A program made the position numbers and the translations under genes. Shown here piece after piece: positions 27,804 through 36,182 of a stretch of 64,000 nucleotides of DNA (position 1 is the stretch's first letter; each line of letters begins with the position of its first letter). Source of the DNA: Bacteroidaceae bacterium (GTDB lineage: Bacteria > Bacteroidota > Bacteroidia > Bacteroidales > Bacteroidaceae); NCBI GenBank assembly GCA_024398615.1, contig JAKSIU010000008.1, positions 1 to 64,000 of the forward strand, read 5' to 3'. Below the pieces are notes generated by a model. The model ran no database searches. It saw nothing but the letters and a program-made list of their open reading frames with translations, and was not told the DNA's origin.

Positions 27804-28606
27804 GCCTTGTTTTGTCTGCCTGTTGGCTTCTTCTGTTTCCTGGTGAGTGTAATCCCTTTTTCGGCTTACCCGAAAAAGTATGGGGACGTTCCAATAATTA
27901 TTGCACGCCAGAGCTTTCAAGGTTTTGGATGTTGGATGCAGGAATGGCAATTATCGTTGACAACTGCCGGTTCTCTCACTGTATTCACCTTCTGCGTTCA
28001 AAATCAGGTATCCGCATTGTCAAAATGACAAAATAAGCCCTTTCTGTCATCCCAATATCGGTATCAGCGCAAATCTCACGTCCCGAGATCTCCTCACCCC
28101 GTCAGGAAACCATTCTGAAGACGGTAATATAAGTCCGATGCTTTATTCTCAGCTGTAACATCATAGCGAGATGACAAAATATGGGGTTCTTGTCATCTCA
28201 CTGAAATACATATCATGGCTGACAGTATCATACCCACGTCAGAAGGCCTTCTGGACGGGGTGCAATGTTGAGAAGATTCTGTTTTATGACATGAGATGAC
28301 AGAAATGGCATTAATTGCCATCTCGTCTTATACGTGAGTGCGGATTACCAAGCCGCGAGTTCCGCGTTTCAGCCTGAAAGACCGCAGGAGCAGGCCATGG
28401 AGCGGCAGTCCGCACAGCACCCTTCCGTCATGCAAAAACTGTATTCAAAAATGATATCTGATATCAGCCCCACATTGTTTTTCGGATGAGCCCCGTTTTA
28501 CTTACAGAAAGGAAATGCGTTTCATTGTGGTAAGTGGATTTTGTGAGTTCTGCTAAGGTTGTTTGTAAAGATGTGTTTCACTGGGGTATTTATGATATCA
28601 AATCAT
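27804..28606. other. Long intergenic region with several inverted repeats
   Basis: About 800 bp with no supportable gene; the long open frame across it is an extension of a gap shadow frame. It holds four hairpin-capable inverted repeats: 27856-27864/27870-27878 (9 bp), 28168-28177/28190-28199 (10 bp, GAGATGACAA/TTGTCATCTC), a palindrome at 28240-28253 (CAGAAGGCCTTCTG), and 28306-28311/28317-28322 (ATGGCA/TGCCAT). None has a terminator T-tract. The GAGATGACA word recurs at 28293. This could be decayed mobile DNA or an unrecognised RNA. Confidence 0.45.
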
Positions 28607-28614
28607 TATCTTTG
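28607..28614 (+). promoter_or_regulatory. -7 promoter element (TATCTTTG) for the GH30 gene
   Basis: Exact TAnnTTTG, 20 nt before the ATG at 28635. Confidence 0.55.
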
Positions 28615-28634
28615 CAGACCGACTATTTGTTGAT

Positions 28635-30845
28635 ATGAAAAGAATTGTTTTGTTCATAGGCCTGCTATTCATGTTTGGCCAAATATCAGCTCAAAAGGCT
28701 TCAAAACGTTATACTGTGATTTCCGGCGATTCAATCACGCTGGAACAGCTTATGGTTGATCAGAATTCCATAGAAGAGAAAACAGTGAATGGTAATGCTG
28801 AAAAACCTAAAGTTTTTGATCAGATTGCAGAAACTTTCAATACGGTCAAGCAAAGCCTTGCTGAAAAGAAGAATGGATTGCAGAAAAGTCTGGCTTTGAA
28901 GGCCGAAAAGAGGGAACTGGAGAAGCAGAAGGCTCTGGCACTGAAGGCTGAGAAGGAGAAGGAACAGGCTTTGGCAGCCGAGAAGAGGGAACTGGAGAAG
29001 CAGAAGGCTCTGGCACTGAAGGCTGAGAAGGAAAAGGAACAGGCTTTGAAGGCCGAAAAGAGGGAACTGGAGAAGCAGAAGGCTCTGGCACTGAAGGCTG
29101 AGAAGGAAAAGGAACAGGCTTTGGCAGCCGAAAAGAAGGAACTGGAGAAACAGGAGGCCCTGGCTCTGAAGGAAGCTGAAAAAGAGAAAACTCTGGCACT
29201 GAAGGCTGAGAAGGAGAAGGCGCAGGCTTTGAAGTCCGAAAAGAAGGAACTGGAGAAACAGGAGGCTCTGGCTCTGAAGGAAGCTGAAAAAGAGAAAACT
29301 CTGGCACTGAAGGCTGAGAAAGAGAAGGCTCGGTCTTTGGATGTAGAGAATAAGAAGGTCGAGAAGCAGATAGTATCGGCTCAGAACTCAGACCGTCATG
29401 ACGTGGATTGCAATCTGGTGGTCAGTCCGGATAAGGCAATAAGCACCAACGGTGGCAAGTGGCAGGGCTGGGGAACCAGTCTGTGCTGGTGGGCCAACCG
29501 CATAGGATATGACAAGACTCTTGTCAAGCTGGCAGCAGAGACTTTCTTTGATCCCAAGGATGGTCTTGGCCTGAATATTATGAGGTATAACATTGGTGGC
29601 GGTGATGATCCGACCCATAACCACATTACCCGAACGGATTCCGATGTTCCGGGTTGGCAGACCTACGATGCCCTTACAGGTATCGCCACCTGGCAGTATG
29701 ATGCCGATGCCAGACAGCTTGCTGTGATGAAGGCTGCATATAAGGCCGCAGGAAAGGATGTCATATTGGAAATGTTCTCAAATTCACCACCTTATTTTAT
29801 GACGAACAGCGGATGTTCCACAGGTAGTTTCAATTCTGTTGACAACAATCTTAGGGATGACTGTTACAAGCAGTTCGCACATTATATGGTTGGAGTGGCT
29901 GATTATGTTCAGAAACGTATGGGATTGAAGGTCACCAGCCTGTCTCCTATGAATGAGCCAAACACAAATTATTGGCCTGCAATGAATTACAAGCAGGAGG
30001 GCTGTCATTTTGATGCCGGTGGACCTCAGTCCCGTATTATCGAGGAGACAGCTCTTGAATTGAAGCGCATGCATATTGACAACATTATGGTTGTTGGCAG
30101 CGATGAGACAAATCCGGGTAAGCAGGTCGAAGAGTGGGAAAAGTATTCTCAGGGTGCACGTGATGTTCTTGGCCGAATAAATGTACACACTTACGGAACC
30201 AACAGCATACGCGAAATGGGTCAGCTTGCCAAGCGCGAGAACATTAACCTGTGGATGAGTGAGGTCGATGGAAACGGTACTTTGGGCCGTGGAGAGATGG
30301 CTGCAGGTCTTTGGCTTGCCGATAAGATAATCTCCGATATCGCTGCACTGGAGCCATCGGCCTGGGTGCTGTGGCAGGTTATCGACACCCATGTGAGCAA
30401 GGATGGCTACAAGGGACGTGTCGATAAGGGACCGCTCAACAGGGAAGGCGGTTATTGGGGCACAGCCTGGGCTGATCACGATGCCCATACAATTGAGCTT
30501 ACCCAGAAATACTACGCTTTGGGACAGTTCTCAAGATACATCCGTCCGGGTTCGACAATCATCCTGTGCAATCCGGAACGTGGCAGCCAGATCAGGGCAA
30601 TAGCATCGGTACTGAACCGTAAGGTCACAGTGGTGGTTGTCAACACTTCGGCCGATGAAAAGTGGGTCAGCATTGACTTGAATCCTATGAATCCGAAAAA
30701 TGGTGCCAAGTGCAGCGCTTACCGTACGAGCGGCAGCATTGCAGACGGAGAGCACTGGTCGCCAGTAACAGTACCGGCTCTTACGGATAACCGTATTGAA
30801 ACAGCTGTTCCTTCTTATTCAATCACCACATTCGTGGTAGAGTAG
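28635..30845 (+). CDS. Secreted GH30 glycoside hydrolase with an N-terminal charged tandem-repeat helix
   Basis: 736 residues. A signal peptide (1 to about 19, ending ISAQ) is followed by a short linker and then a Lys/Glu/Ala/Leu repeat region at about 90-236. From about 262 to the end it is a GH30 (clan A) barrel plus beta-sandwich. The likely acid/base is E441 in SPMNEP and the nucleophile E543 in WMSEVDG. WQGWGTSLCWWA and NIMRYNIGGGD are typical of endo-beta-1,6-galactanase-like GH30 enzymes, so a beta-1,6-galactan or related glycan is the best guess. No SusCD pair or other glycosidase is adjacent. The repeat domain is unusual and may form a long helical stalk. Confidence 0.87.
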   Translation: MKRIVLFIGLLFMFGQISAQKASKRYTVISGDSITLEQLMVDQNSIEEKTVNGNAEKPKVFDQIAETFNTVKQSLAEKKNGLQKSLALKAEKRELEKQKALALKAEKEKEQALAAEKRELEKQKALALKAEKEKEQALKAEKRELEKQKALALKAEKEKEQALAAEKKELEKQEALALKEAEKEKTLALKAEKEKAQALKSEKKELEKQEALALKEAEKEKTLALKAEKEKARSLDVENKKVEKQIVSAQNSDRHDVDCNLVVSPDKAISTNGGKWQGWGTSLCWWANRIGYDKTLVKLAAETFFDPKDGLGLNIMRYNIGGGDDPTHNHITRTDSDVPGWQTYDALTGIATWQYDADARQLAVMKAAYKAAGKDVILEMFSNSPPYFMTNSGCSTGSFNSVDNNLRDDCYKQFAHYMVGVADYVQKRMGLKVTSLSPMNEPNTNYWPAMNYKQEGCHFDAGGPQSRIIEETALELKRMHIDNIMVVGSDETNPGKQVEEWEKYSQGARDVLGRINVHTYGTNSIREMGQLAKRENINLWMSEVDGNGTLGRGEMAAGLWLADKIISDIAALEPSAWVLWQVIDTHVSKDGYKGRVDKGPLNREGGYWGTAWADHDAHTIELTQKYYALGQFSRYIRPGSTIILCNPERGSQIRAIASVLNRKVTVVVVNTSADEKWVSIDLNPMNPKNGAKCSAYRTSGSIADGEHWSPVTVPALTDNRIETAVPSYSITTFVVE
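28902..29342 (+). repeat. In-frame tandem repeats (3 x 75 bp, then 2 x 108 bp) in the GH30 gene
   Basis: Units start at 28902, 28977, 29052, 29127 and 29235. The first three encode 25-residue units with the theme AEKRELEKQKALALKAEKEK. The last two encode 36 residues, which is 25 plus 11. The high DNA identity points to recent slippage or recombination, and copy number may vary between strains. Confidence 0.85.
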
Positions 30846-30849
30846 GGCA

Positions 30850-31641
30850 TCAGAGAATGGCCTGACGGATACGGACCAGTTTCTCGAGCAAGGGCTCAAG
30901 CAGGTCCAGCCTGAGCATGTTGGCCCCGTCACTCTTTGCCTGTGACGGGTCCTGGTGGGTTTCCATGAACAGACCGTCAGCGCCAACGGCAACTGCAGCT
31001 TTTGATATGGTTTCAATGAGTTCGGGCTGTCCGCCTGTCACTCCGCATCCCTGATTGGGGCGCTGCAGGGAATGGGTGCAGTCAACCACTACCGGGAAAC
31101 CGAATGCCTGCATCTGTGGTATTCCGCGAAAATCTACAACCAGATCCTGATAGCCGAACGTGGTTCCGCGTTCTGTCAGCATGACGTTGCCGTTGCCTGA
31201 ATCCACGACTTTCTGAGCTGCGAACTGCATGGCATCGGGAGCCAGGAACTGTCCTTTCTTGATGTTGATGGTCCGTCCGGTCTTCGCCGCTGCAACCAGA
31301 AGGTCCGTCTGGCGGCACAGGAATGCCGGAATCTGCAGAATGTCAGCGTACGGGGCGGCCATGGCGGCATCGGACTCGCTGTGGATGTCAGTCACAACCG
31401 GTATGGAGAACTGTCGGCGCACTTCATCAAGTATGAGCAGGGCCTGTTCGTCGCCTATTCCGGTGAACGAGTCAATGCGGCTGCGGTTTGCCTTCTTGAA
31501 CGAACCCTTGAAAGCATACGGGATGCCCAGACGGCTGGTAACGCTTACACATTTTTCAGCAATGCGCATGGCCATGTCGCGGCCTTCAATTACGCACGGA
31601 CCTGCCAGCAGGAAAAAATTGTCGGACTTTGGGAATATCAT
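30850..31641 (-). CDS. kdsA: 3-deoxy-8-phosphooctulonate synthase (KDO-8-P synthase)
   Basis: 263 residues. It condenses PEP with arabinose-5-phosphate to KDO-8-P for lipopolysaccharide inner core. Conserved segments are LAGPCVIEG at the N-terminus, FKGSFKKANRSR, VVTDIHS and IPAFLCRQTDLL. It is the third gene of miaA-DAG kinase-kdsA, with a 6-nt gap from the kinase. It ends 4 nt from the convergent GH30 stop. Confidence 0.97.
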   Translation of the reverse strand: MIFPKSDNFFLLAGPCVIEGRDMAMRIAEKCVSVTSRLGIPYAFKGSFKKANRSRIDSFTGIGDEQALLILDEVRRQFSIPVVTDIHSESDAAMAAPYADILQIPAFLCRQTDLLVAAAKTGRTINIKKGQFLAPDAMQFAAQKVVDSGNGNVMLTERGTTFGYQDLVVDFRGIPQMQAFGFPVVVDCTHSLQRPNQGCGVTGGQPELIETISKAAVAVGADGLFMETHQDPSQAKSDGANMLRLDLLEPLLEKLVRIRQAIL

Positions 31642-31647
31642 GTCGGC

Positions 31648-32574
31648 TTATGAGTTTATTATGAAATTGACGGCACTTGGTTCAAGCGATATGGTCAGAG
31701 GGAATGTGTGTACCAGCGTGCGGCCGTCCAGACACGTCATGGTGCCTTCTGACTGTAGAATCTCAATCTGTTTGGTTCGGTAGGGCTTGACCTGTTCGTA
31801 GTTCAGGAACTGGTTGTGGAGCAGCAGGTACAGACCGCGTATTGTCTGCCATCCCTTTGGCCTGCAGACCTGTGACACGTCAAGCCATCCGTTGTAGGGA
31901 ACAGCGCTCGGGGTCAGACCGTAGCCGCGGGAGTTGCCTATGCACAGCGTCATGATTCTTTCGCTTACGTCCTCACTGTTCACGCGGAACCGCATCTTGT
32001 ACTCCTTACGCTCCCTGAACAGGCTGAACAGGGCCCAGAGGTATGACGGATTGATTTTACCCCAGCGGCGACATATGTCAGACAGACGTATGGCCTGTGC
32101 TCCAAGTCCGATGTTGACGGCCATGAGGAAATAGCGGACCTTCTGTTCGCCGTTTTCCTGATATGAGCAATAGCCAACATCGATGGGTCTGGAATTGTGC
32201 TCAATAATGCGGTGGATCGCTTTCTTGTAGTCATCGGTGTCAAGTCCCCAGAAATCGGCAAAGTCATTTCCGATACCGTTAGGAACCAGACCCAGGTACA
32301 GGTTCTGACGTACCTCGCGCGGGGTGAACATGATGGCGTTGATGGCATCGTTCAAAGCCTCATCGCCGCCTATCACCACGATTGTGGTATGTCCGCTGTC
32401 AATGAGCAGGCGTGTTATGCGCTCTACGGAACCTTCACCGTTGGACTGCACGAAGTCATACTTTACACCGCGGAACTCAAGGTAACTGCGAATCTGGTTC
32501 CACCGTTTCTGGGCGTTGCTGACGCCTGCTTTTGGCACATATACAATGCCCCATCTTTCTGAATTGTCAGTCAT
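31648..32574 (-). CDS. Diacylglycerol/sphingosine kinase-family lipid kinase
   Basis: 308 residues of the DAGK catalytic family. Nucleotide-binding motifs are VVIGGDEALNDAINA (GGDGT-type, here GGDEA) and GLVPNGIGNDFADF near 95-110. Known relatives (DgkB, YegS, bacterial sphingosine kinases) phosphorylate lipids at the inner membrane. The substrate is not set by sequence; a Bacteroidales enzyme might act on diacylglycerol or sphingoid bases. Its ATG overlaps the 3' end of miaA by 8 bp, indicating translational coupling, and kdsA follows by 6 nt. Confidence 0.88.
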   Translation of the reverse strand: MTDNSERWGIVYVPKAGVSNAQKRWNQIRSYLEFRGVKYDFVQSNGEGSVERITRLLIDSGHTTIVVIGGDEALNDAINAIMFTPREVRQNLYLGLVPNGIGNDFADFWGLDTDDYKKAIHRIIEHNSRPIDVGYCSYQENGEQKVRYFLMAVNIGLGAQAIRLSDICRRWGKINPSYLWALFSLFRERKEYKMRFRVNSEDVSERIMTLCIGNSRGYGLTPSAVPYNGWLDVSQVCRPKGWQTIRGLYLLLHNQFLNYEQVKPYRTKQIEILQSEGTMTCLDGRTLVHTFPLTISLEPSAVNFIINS

Positions 32575-33496
32575 CGGCTTTCTTTTTCATGAGTTCGACA
32601 ATGTAGTCCGTCTTTTCGGCCATGTCCATTTCAAACGGGACCCACTCGATGTGGGTGCCACGACGCTCCATGCCACGGAACCAGGTCATCTGGCGTTTGG
32701 CGAACTGGTGTATGGCAACCTCAAGTTCTTGCTGCATATACTTGTATGGCAACTGGCCGGTCAGGTAAAGTGTGACATACTTGTATTCGAGACCGTAATA
32801 GATAAGGTCTTCGGGCGGTATGCCGCTGTCCAGCAGATGCCTGACTTCATCAACCATGCCTTCATCAAGACGCTGTTCAAGTCTGCGGCTTATGCGCTGG
32901 CGGCGAAGTTCGCGGTCAATGTCAACGCCTATGACAAGACTGTCGATATGCGGGAATTCATCGGCCTCAACAGGCGTGTTGCGGTAACATTCCTCTATCT
33001 CGATGGCGCGTATGGCTCGCTTGGCCGTATCAATATCGGTGGTATTGTGCAGTGTCTTGTATCCTTCCAGAATCCGAGTCAGTTCCTTGAGCGACTTTCC
33101 TTCAAGCTTCCTTCTCAGTTCGGGGTTCTCGGGAACGGGAATAAGGCGGTATCCCTTGAGTACAGATTCCAGGTATAGCCCTGTACCTCCGCACATGACA
33201 GGGAACTTCTTACGGGCAACAATGTCTGTGTACGCCTTCTTGAAATCGCCCTGAAATTCGTAGACATTGTATTTGGTGCCGGCATCGGCTATGTCAATCA
33301 GGTGGTATGGAATGGCGCGTCCGTCAAGGATGTAGTCGCCCAGATCCTTTCCTGTGCCTATATCCATGCCGCGGTAAACCTGACGGCTGTCAGCGCTCAG
33401 GATCTCGCCGTCCAGCCGGTCGGCCAGAGCAACAGCCAGCCTGGTTTTGCCCGATGCTGTAGGTCCCAGCACCGTTATCATGTCATACTGTGCCAT
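32567..33496 (-). CDS. miaA: tRNA dimethylallyltransferase MiaA
   Basis: 309 residues from the ATG at 33496; a longer frame would need TTG inside the promoter element. It adds dimethylallyl to A37 of tRNAs reading UNN codons. The P-loop is LGPTASGKTRLA at about 10-21. SADSRQVYRGMDIGTGK and the C-terminal RQMTWFRG motif are conserved. It is the first gene of the miaA-kinase-kdsA transcript and has a -7 element only 9 nt before the ATG. Confidence 0.96.
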   Translation of the reverse strand: MAQYDMITVLGPTASGKTRLAVALADRLDGEILSADSRQVYRGMDIGTGKDLGDYILDGRAIPYHLIDIADAGTKYNVYEFQGDFKKAYTDIVARKKFPVMCGGTGLYLESVLKGYRLIPVPENPELRRKLEGKSLKELTRILEGYKTLHNTTDIDTAKRAIRAIEIEECYRNTPVEADEFPHIDSLVIGVDIDRELRRQRISRRLEQRLDEGMVDEVRHLLDSGIPPEDLIYYGLEYKYVTLYLTGQLPYKYMQQELEVAIHQFAKRQMTWFRGMERRGTHIEWVPFEMDMAEKTDYIVELMKKKADD

Positions 33497-33505
33497 ATTA
33501 AGAGA

Positions 33506-33513
33506 CAAAGGTA
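33506..33513 (-). promoter_or_regulatory. -7 promoter element (TACCTTTG) for miaA
   Basis: Exact TAnnTTTG on the minus strand, 9 nt before the ATG, predicting an almost leaderless mRNA. Confidence 0.5.
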
Positions 33514-33570
33514 AATAAAAGACTTAAATTCCGGTCAGGGAAATGGATCTATTGTTTACCTTTGTTGTTA

Positions 33571-33711
33571 ATGACAATTGATAAATGGCATGAAAAGGGT
33601 GTTTTCTTGGTGATACGGTTGATGTGGATTACATGACTGCCCAGTATGAGAAAATGGGGTACCAAAAATATTCATACGACATGATTTCCCCATTATCTAA
33701 TCTCACATTAG
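33571..33711 (+). pseudogene. Possible frameshifted gene fragment with its own -7 element
   Basis: TACCTTTG at 33557-33564 precedes an ATG at 33571 that opens MTIDKWHEKGVF. A single-base shift near 33610 then gives a protein-like continuation, DTVDVDYMTAQYEKMGYQKY, that runs on towards the 3' end of higA. I do not recognise the product. It could be the decayed 5' part of a gene interrupted when the higBA pair arrived, or chance. Confidence 0.2.
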
Positions 33712-34077
33712 TCAAACTCCAAGAACCACGGCCGGTGATATGCCAAGATTCCGGCATATGTTTTGGGCCAACTCGAATGTGGGATTGCATTTCCCGGCAA
33801 TGAGTTCGCTGATTCTTGACTGGCTTGTACCCAGCATTCCGGCAACATCCTTTTGAGACAGCCCCTGCTCAAACATACGCTCTTTGAGACATTCCTGTAA
33901 AGTGGGGGTTCCCAGGTCGAAATGTTCATCAGAGTAATCGGCGACAAGATTGGAAAGAAGGCAATATTCCATCTTTCTGGGATCATTGTCAGGCATCTCT
34001 TCGGTAACGTCATTTACCAATGCTTCAATTCTGCCAAGTGCCCACTCATATTGTTCTCTGGATTCTATCTTCGTCAT
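33712..34077 (-). CDS. higA: HigA-type antitoxin (HTH_3/XRE)
   Basis: 121 residues. The N-terminal half (EYCLLSNLVADYSDEHF) is typical of HigA relatives. The C-terminal half is an XRE helix-turn-helix: LSQKDVAGMLGTSQSRISELIAGK at about 75-98. It would bind HigB and repress the operon. Its ATG overlaps the stop of the toxin gene by 4 bp (toxin first), the normal order for higBA. Confidence 0.9.
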   Translation of the reverse strand: MTKIESREQYEWALGRIEALVNDVTEEMPDNDPRKMEYCLLSNLVADYSDEHFDLGTPTLQECLKERMFEQGLSQKDVAGMLGTSQSRISELIAGKCNPTFELAQNICRNLGISPAVVLGV

Positions 34078-34370
34078 AATGTTGTAACGTCTTTTATTTT
34101 ATCATATTCTGCATGTGTGCCAATCCATCTTACAAGGATGGTTTGATTGAAGAATTTTACGACTACAACCAGTCTATGATGATTACCATGGATATTAAAA
34201 ACATAATGCTGATTTCCCGGCATATCTGCATCACCGAAAGTCTGCCTGACATCTGCAAAACTATTCCACTGGCTATCTTCGACTTTTGCTATCCATTCCT
34301 GTATTGCTGTCTTGCAATCAGGATGCTTACCTACATATAACAGCAAAGGTTCTTTCGTAATAATTCTCAT
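34074..34370 (-). CDS. higB: HigB-type mRNA interferase toxin
   Basis: 98 residues from the ATG at 34370; the frame extends to a TTG that lies inside the -7 element. It matches the HigB_toxin family in length and in WIAKVEDSQWNSFADVRQTF, YVFNIHGNHHRLVVVV and ILVRWIGTHAEYDKI. This is a RelE-fold endoribonuclease that cleaves mRNA on the ribosome. It is the first gene of higBA, downstream of a -7 element 6 nt before the ATG. The C-terminal His and Tyr typical of activity are kept. Confidence 0.9.
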   Translation of the reverse strand: MRIITKEPLLLYVGKHPDCKTAIQEWIAKVEDSQWNSFADVRQTFGDADMPGNQHYVFNIHGNHHRLVVVVKFFNQTILVRWIGTHAEYDKIKDVTTL

Positions 34371-34376
34371 GCGATG

Positions 34377-34384
34377 CAAATATA
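34377..34384 (-). promoter_or_regulatory. -7 promoter element (TATATTTG) for higBA
   Basis: Exact TAnnTTTG on the minus strand, 6 nt before the higB ATG. The AT-rich DNA just upstream is where HigA would be expected to bind. Confidence 0.45.
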
Positions 34385-34553
34385 TATACTTTATATAAAT
34401 TATCCAAATTATAGAAACTTGGTTGGGCTATTTTCTCCCCACTATTTTGAGAATCAGATGATAATCTGGTCCTCTGACTTATTGCTATATGTTGATTATT
34501 GGTCCGAAAATTGTGCTTAACCAACGTTTTTTTCAGTTAAGTGCGATTGCTTG

Positions 34554-34587
34554 CGGTAAAATCGGTTAATAATCATTATTTTTACCG
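34554..34587. promoter_or_regulatory. Inverted repeat upstream of hsdM
   Basis: CGGTAAAA (34554-34561) and TTTTACCG (34580-34587) form 8-bp arms. An overlapping alternative pair is AATCGGT/ACCGATT. It lies 22 bp before the hsdM ATG without a T-tract, so an operator is more likely than a terminator. Confidence 0.35.
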
Positions 34588-34609
34588 ATTAGTGAAAAAT
34601 ACCCGAATA

Positions 34610-36172
34610 ATGGCAAAACAAACCAAGACCGTCTCTATGGAGGAGTCTCTGTGGCAATCCTGCAATAAAATGCGCGGTTCCATCGAGCCTTCAGAATACA
34701 AACACGTTGTCCTAAGTCTGATGTTCCTCAAATATGCAGGAGATCACTTCGAGCAGCGTCGCAACGAAATTATCGCCGAGGGCCATTCCGCCTTCGCCGA
34801 TATGGTTGAATTCTATGAGGCCAAGAACGTATTCTTCCTCCCTCCCGAGAGCCGCTGGTCCTTCATCATGGAGAATGCCAAGCAGCCGGATATTGCCATC
34901 AAGATTGACAAGGCACTTGCCGAAGTTGAGCGCCACAACAAGCCGCTCAAGGGTGCGCTCCCATCAAACTACTACGCTAACCTCGGCCTGGACATAACAA
35001 AGCTTGCCTCCCTTCTTGACGAGATCAACAAAATTGACACCCTCAAGGATGAAGAGAACGACCTTATCGGTCGAGTTTACGAATATTTCCTCAGCAAATT
35101 CGCTATTGCCGAGGGTAAGGGTAAAGGAGAATTCTACACTCCTAAGAGCATCGTCAATCTCATCGCTGAAATGATTCAGCCTTTTGAGGGCAAGATTTAT
35201 GATCCTTGCTGCGGTTCAGGCGGCATGTTCGTACAGAGTCTCAAATTCGTTCAGAGCCACAACGGCAACAAGAAGAACGTCTCTGTTTACGGTCAGGAAT
35301 ACACCAAGACCACATATAAACTTGCAAAGATGAACCTCGCCATCCGAGGCATCTCTGCAAATCTTGGTGAGCAGGAGGCCGACACTTTTCACAACGACCA
35401 GCACAAGTCCCTCAAGGCCGACTTCATCATGGCCAATCCTCCTTTCAACCAGAAAGACTGGCGTGAGGAAAATCAGCTCAAGGATGACCCTCGCTGGGCT
35501 GGCTTTGATGTGCCTCCTACATCCAACGCCAACTACGGCTGGATTCTGAACATGGTATCAAAGCTCTCTCAGAATGGTGTTGCCGGATTCATTCTTGCCA
35601 ACGGTGCACTCAGCGCCGACGGAATAGAACTCGCAATTCGTAGGAAACTTATAGAGGACGGACTTGTTGAGGCTATTGTCATTCTGCCGAGAAACCTCTT
35701 CTATAGTACCGATATCAGCGTCACTCTTTGGGTAATCAACCACAACAAGAAAGCGCACGTTGAGAATAAGAACGGTGAAGAGATACATTATCGTGACCGT
35801 GAAGATGAAGTTCTTTTCATGGATCTCCGCCAATGGGGTGAGCCATTTGAGAAGAAATTCGTACAGCTCTCTGCACAGAATATCCAGGATGTAGCCACAA
35901 ACTACCACAACTGGCAGCGTGAGGGTTATGAGTCATCATATAAGGATGTTCCTGAGTTCTGCTATTCTGCAAAGGTCAGTGAGATAGCAGAGAAAGGATA
36001 CTCACTTGTTCCAAGCAAATACATTGAGTTCGTAAACCGCGATGAAAATATCAACTTCGAGGACAAGATGAAGGCTCTCCAGTCAGAAATGAGGACTATC
36101 CTTGACGAAGAGGAGAAATCACGTAACGAGCTCAAGAACCTGTTCAACGAACTGGGATTTTCTCTCGATTAA
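34610..36172 (+). CDS. hsdM: Type I restriction-modification system methylase subunit HsdM
   Basis: 520 residues from the ATG at 34610; an upstream in-frame start adds a non-conserved leader. The N-terminal HsdM bundle is followed by an N6-adenine methyltransferase domain, with the SAM site DPCCGSGGMF and the catalytic motif ANPPFNQKDW (NPPF). It modifies adenine in the host target sequence with two HsdM per HsdS. Its stop is 10 nt before the hsdS ATG, so the two are co-transcribed. All key motifs are intact. Confidence 0.96.
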   Translation: MAKQTKTVSMEESLWQSCNKMRGSIEPSEYKHVVLSLMFLKYAGDHFEQRRNEIIAEGHSAFADMVEFYEAKNVFFLPPESRWSFIMENAKQPDIAIKIDKALAEVERHNKPLKGALPSNYYANLGLDITKLASLLDEINKIDTLKDEENDLIGRVYEYFLSKFAIAEGKGKGEFYTPKSIVNLIAEMIQPFEGKIYDPCCGSGGMFVQSLKFVQSHNGNKKNVSVYGQEYTKTTYKLAKMNLAIRGISANLGEQEADTFHNDQHKSLKADFIMANPPFNQKDWREENQLKDDPRWAGFDVPPTSNANYGWILNMVSKLSQNGVAGFILANGALSADGIELAIRRKLIEDGLVEAIVILPRNLFYSTDISVTLWVINHNKKAHVENKNGEEIHYRDREDEVLFMDLRQWGEPFEKKFVQLSAQNIQDVATNYHNWQREGYESSYKDVPEFCYSAKVSEIAEKGYSLVPSKYIEFVNRDENINFEDKMKALQSEMRTILDEEEKSRNELKNLFNELGFSLD

Positions 36173-36182
36173 CGCGGACGAT

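Noticed and set aside
28846..29307. 153-residue Pro/Ser-rich frame opposite the GH30 repeats
   Set aside because: A repeat-driven shadow of the Lys/Glu repeat on the other strand; no start signals of its own.
28902..29342. CRISPR array
   Set aside because: The repeats are contiguous, in frame and 75-108 bp long with no unique spacers; no cas genes.
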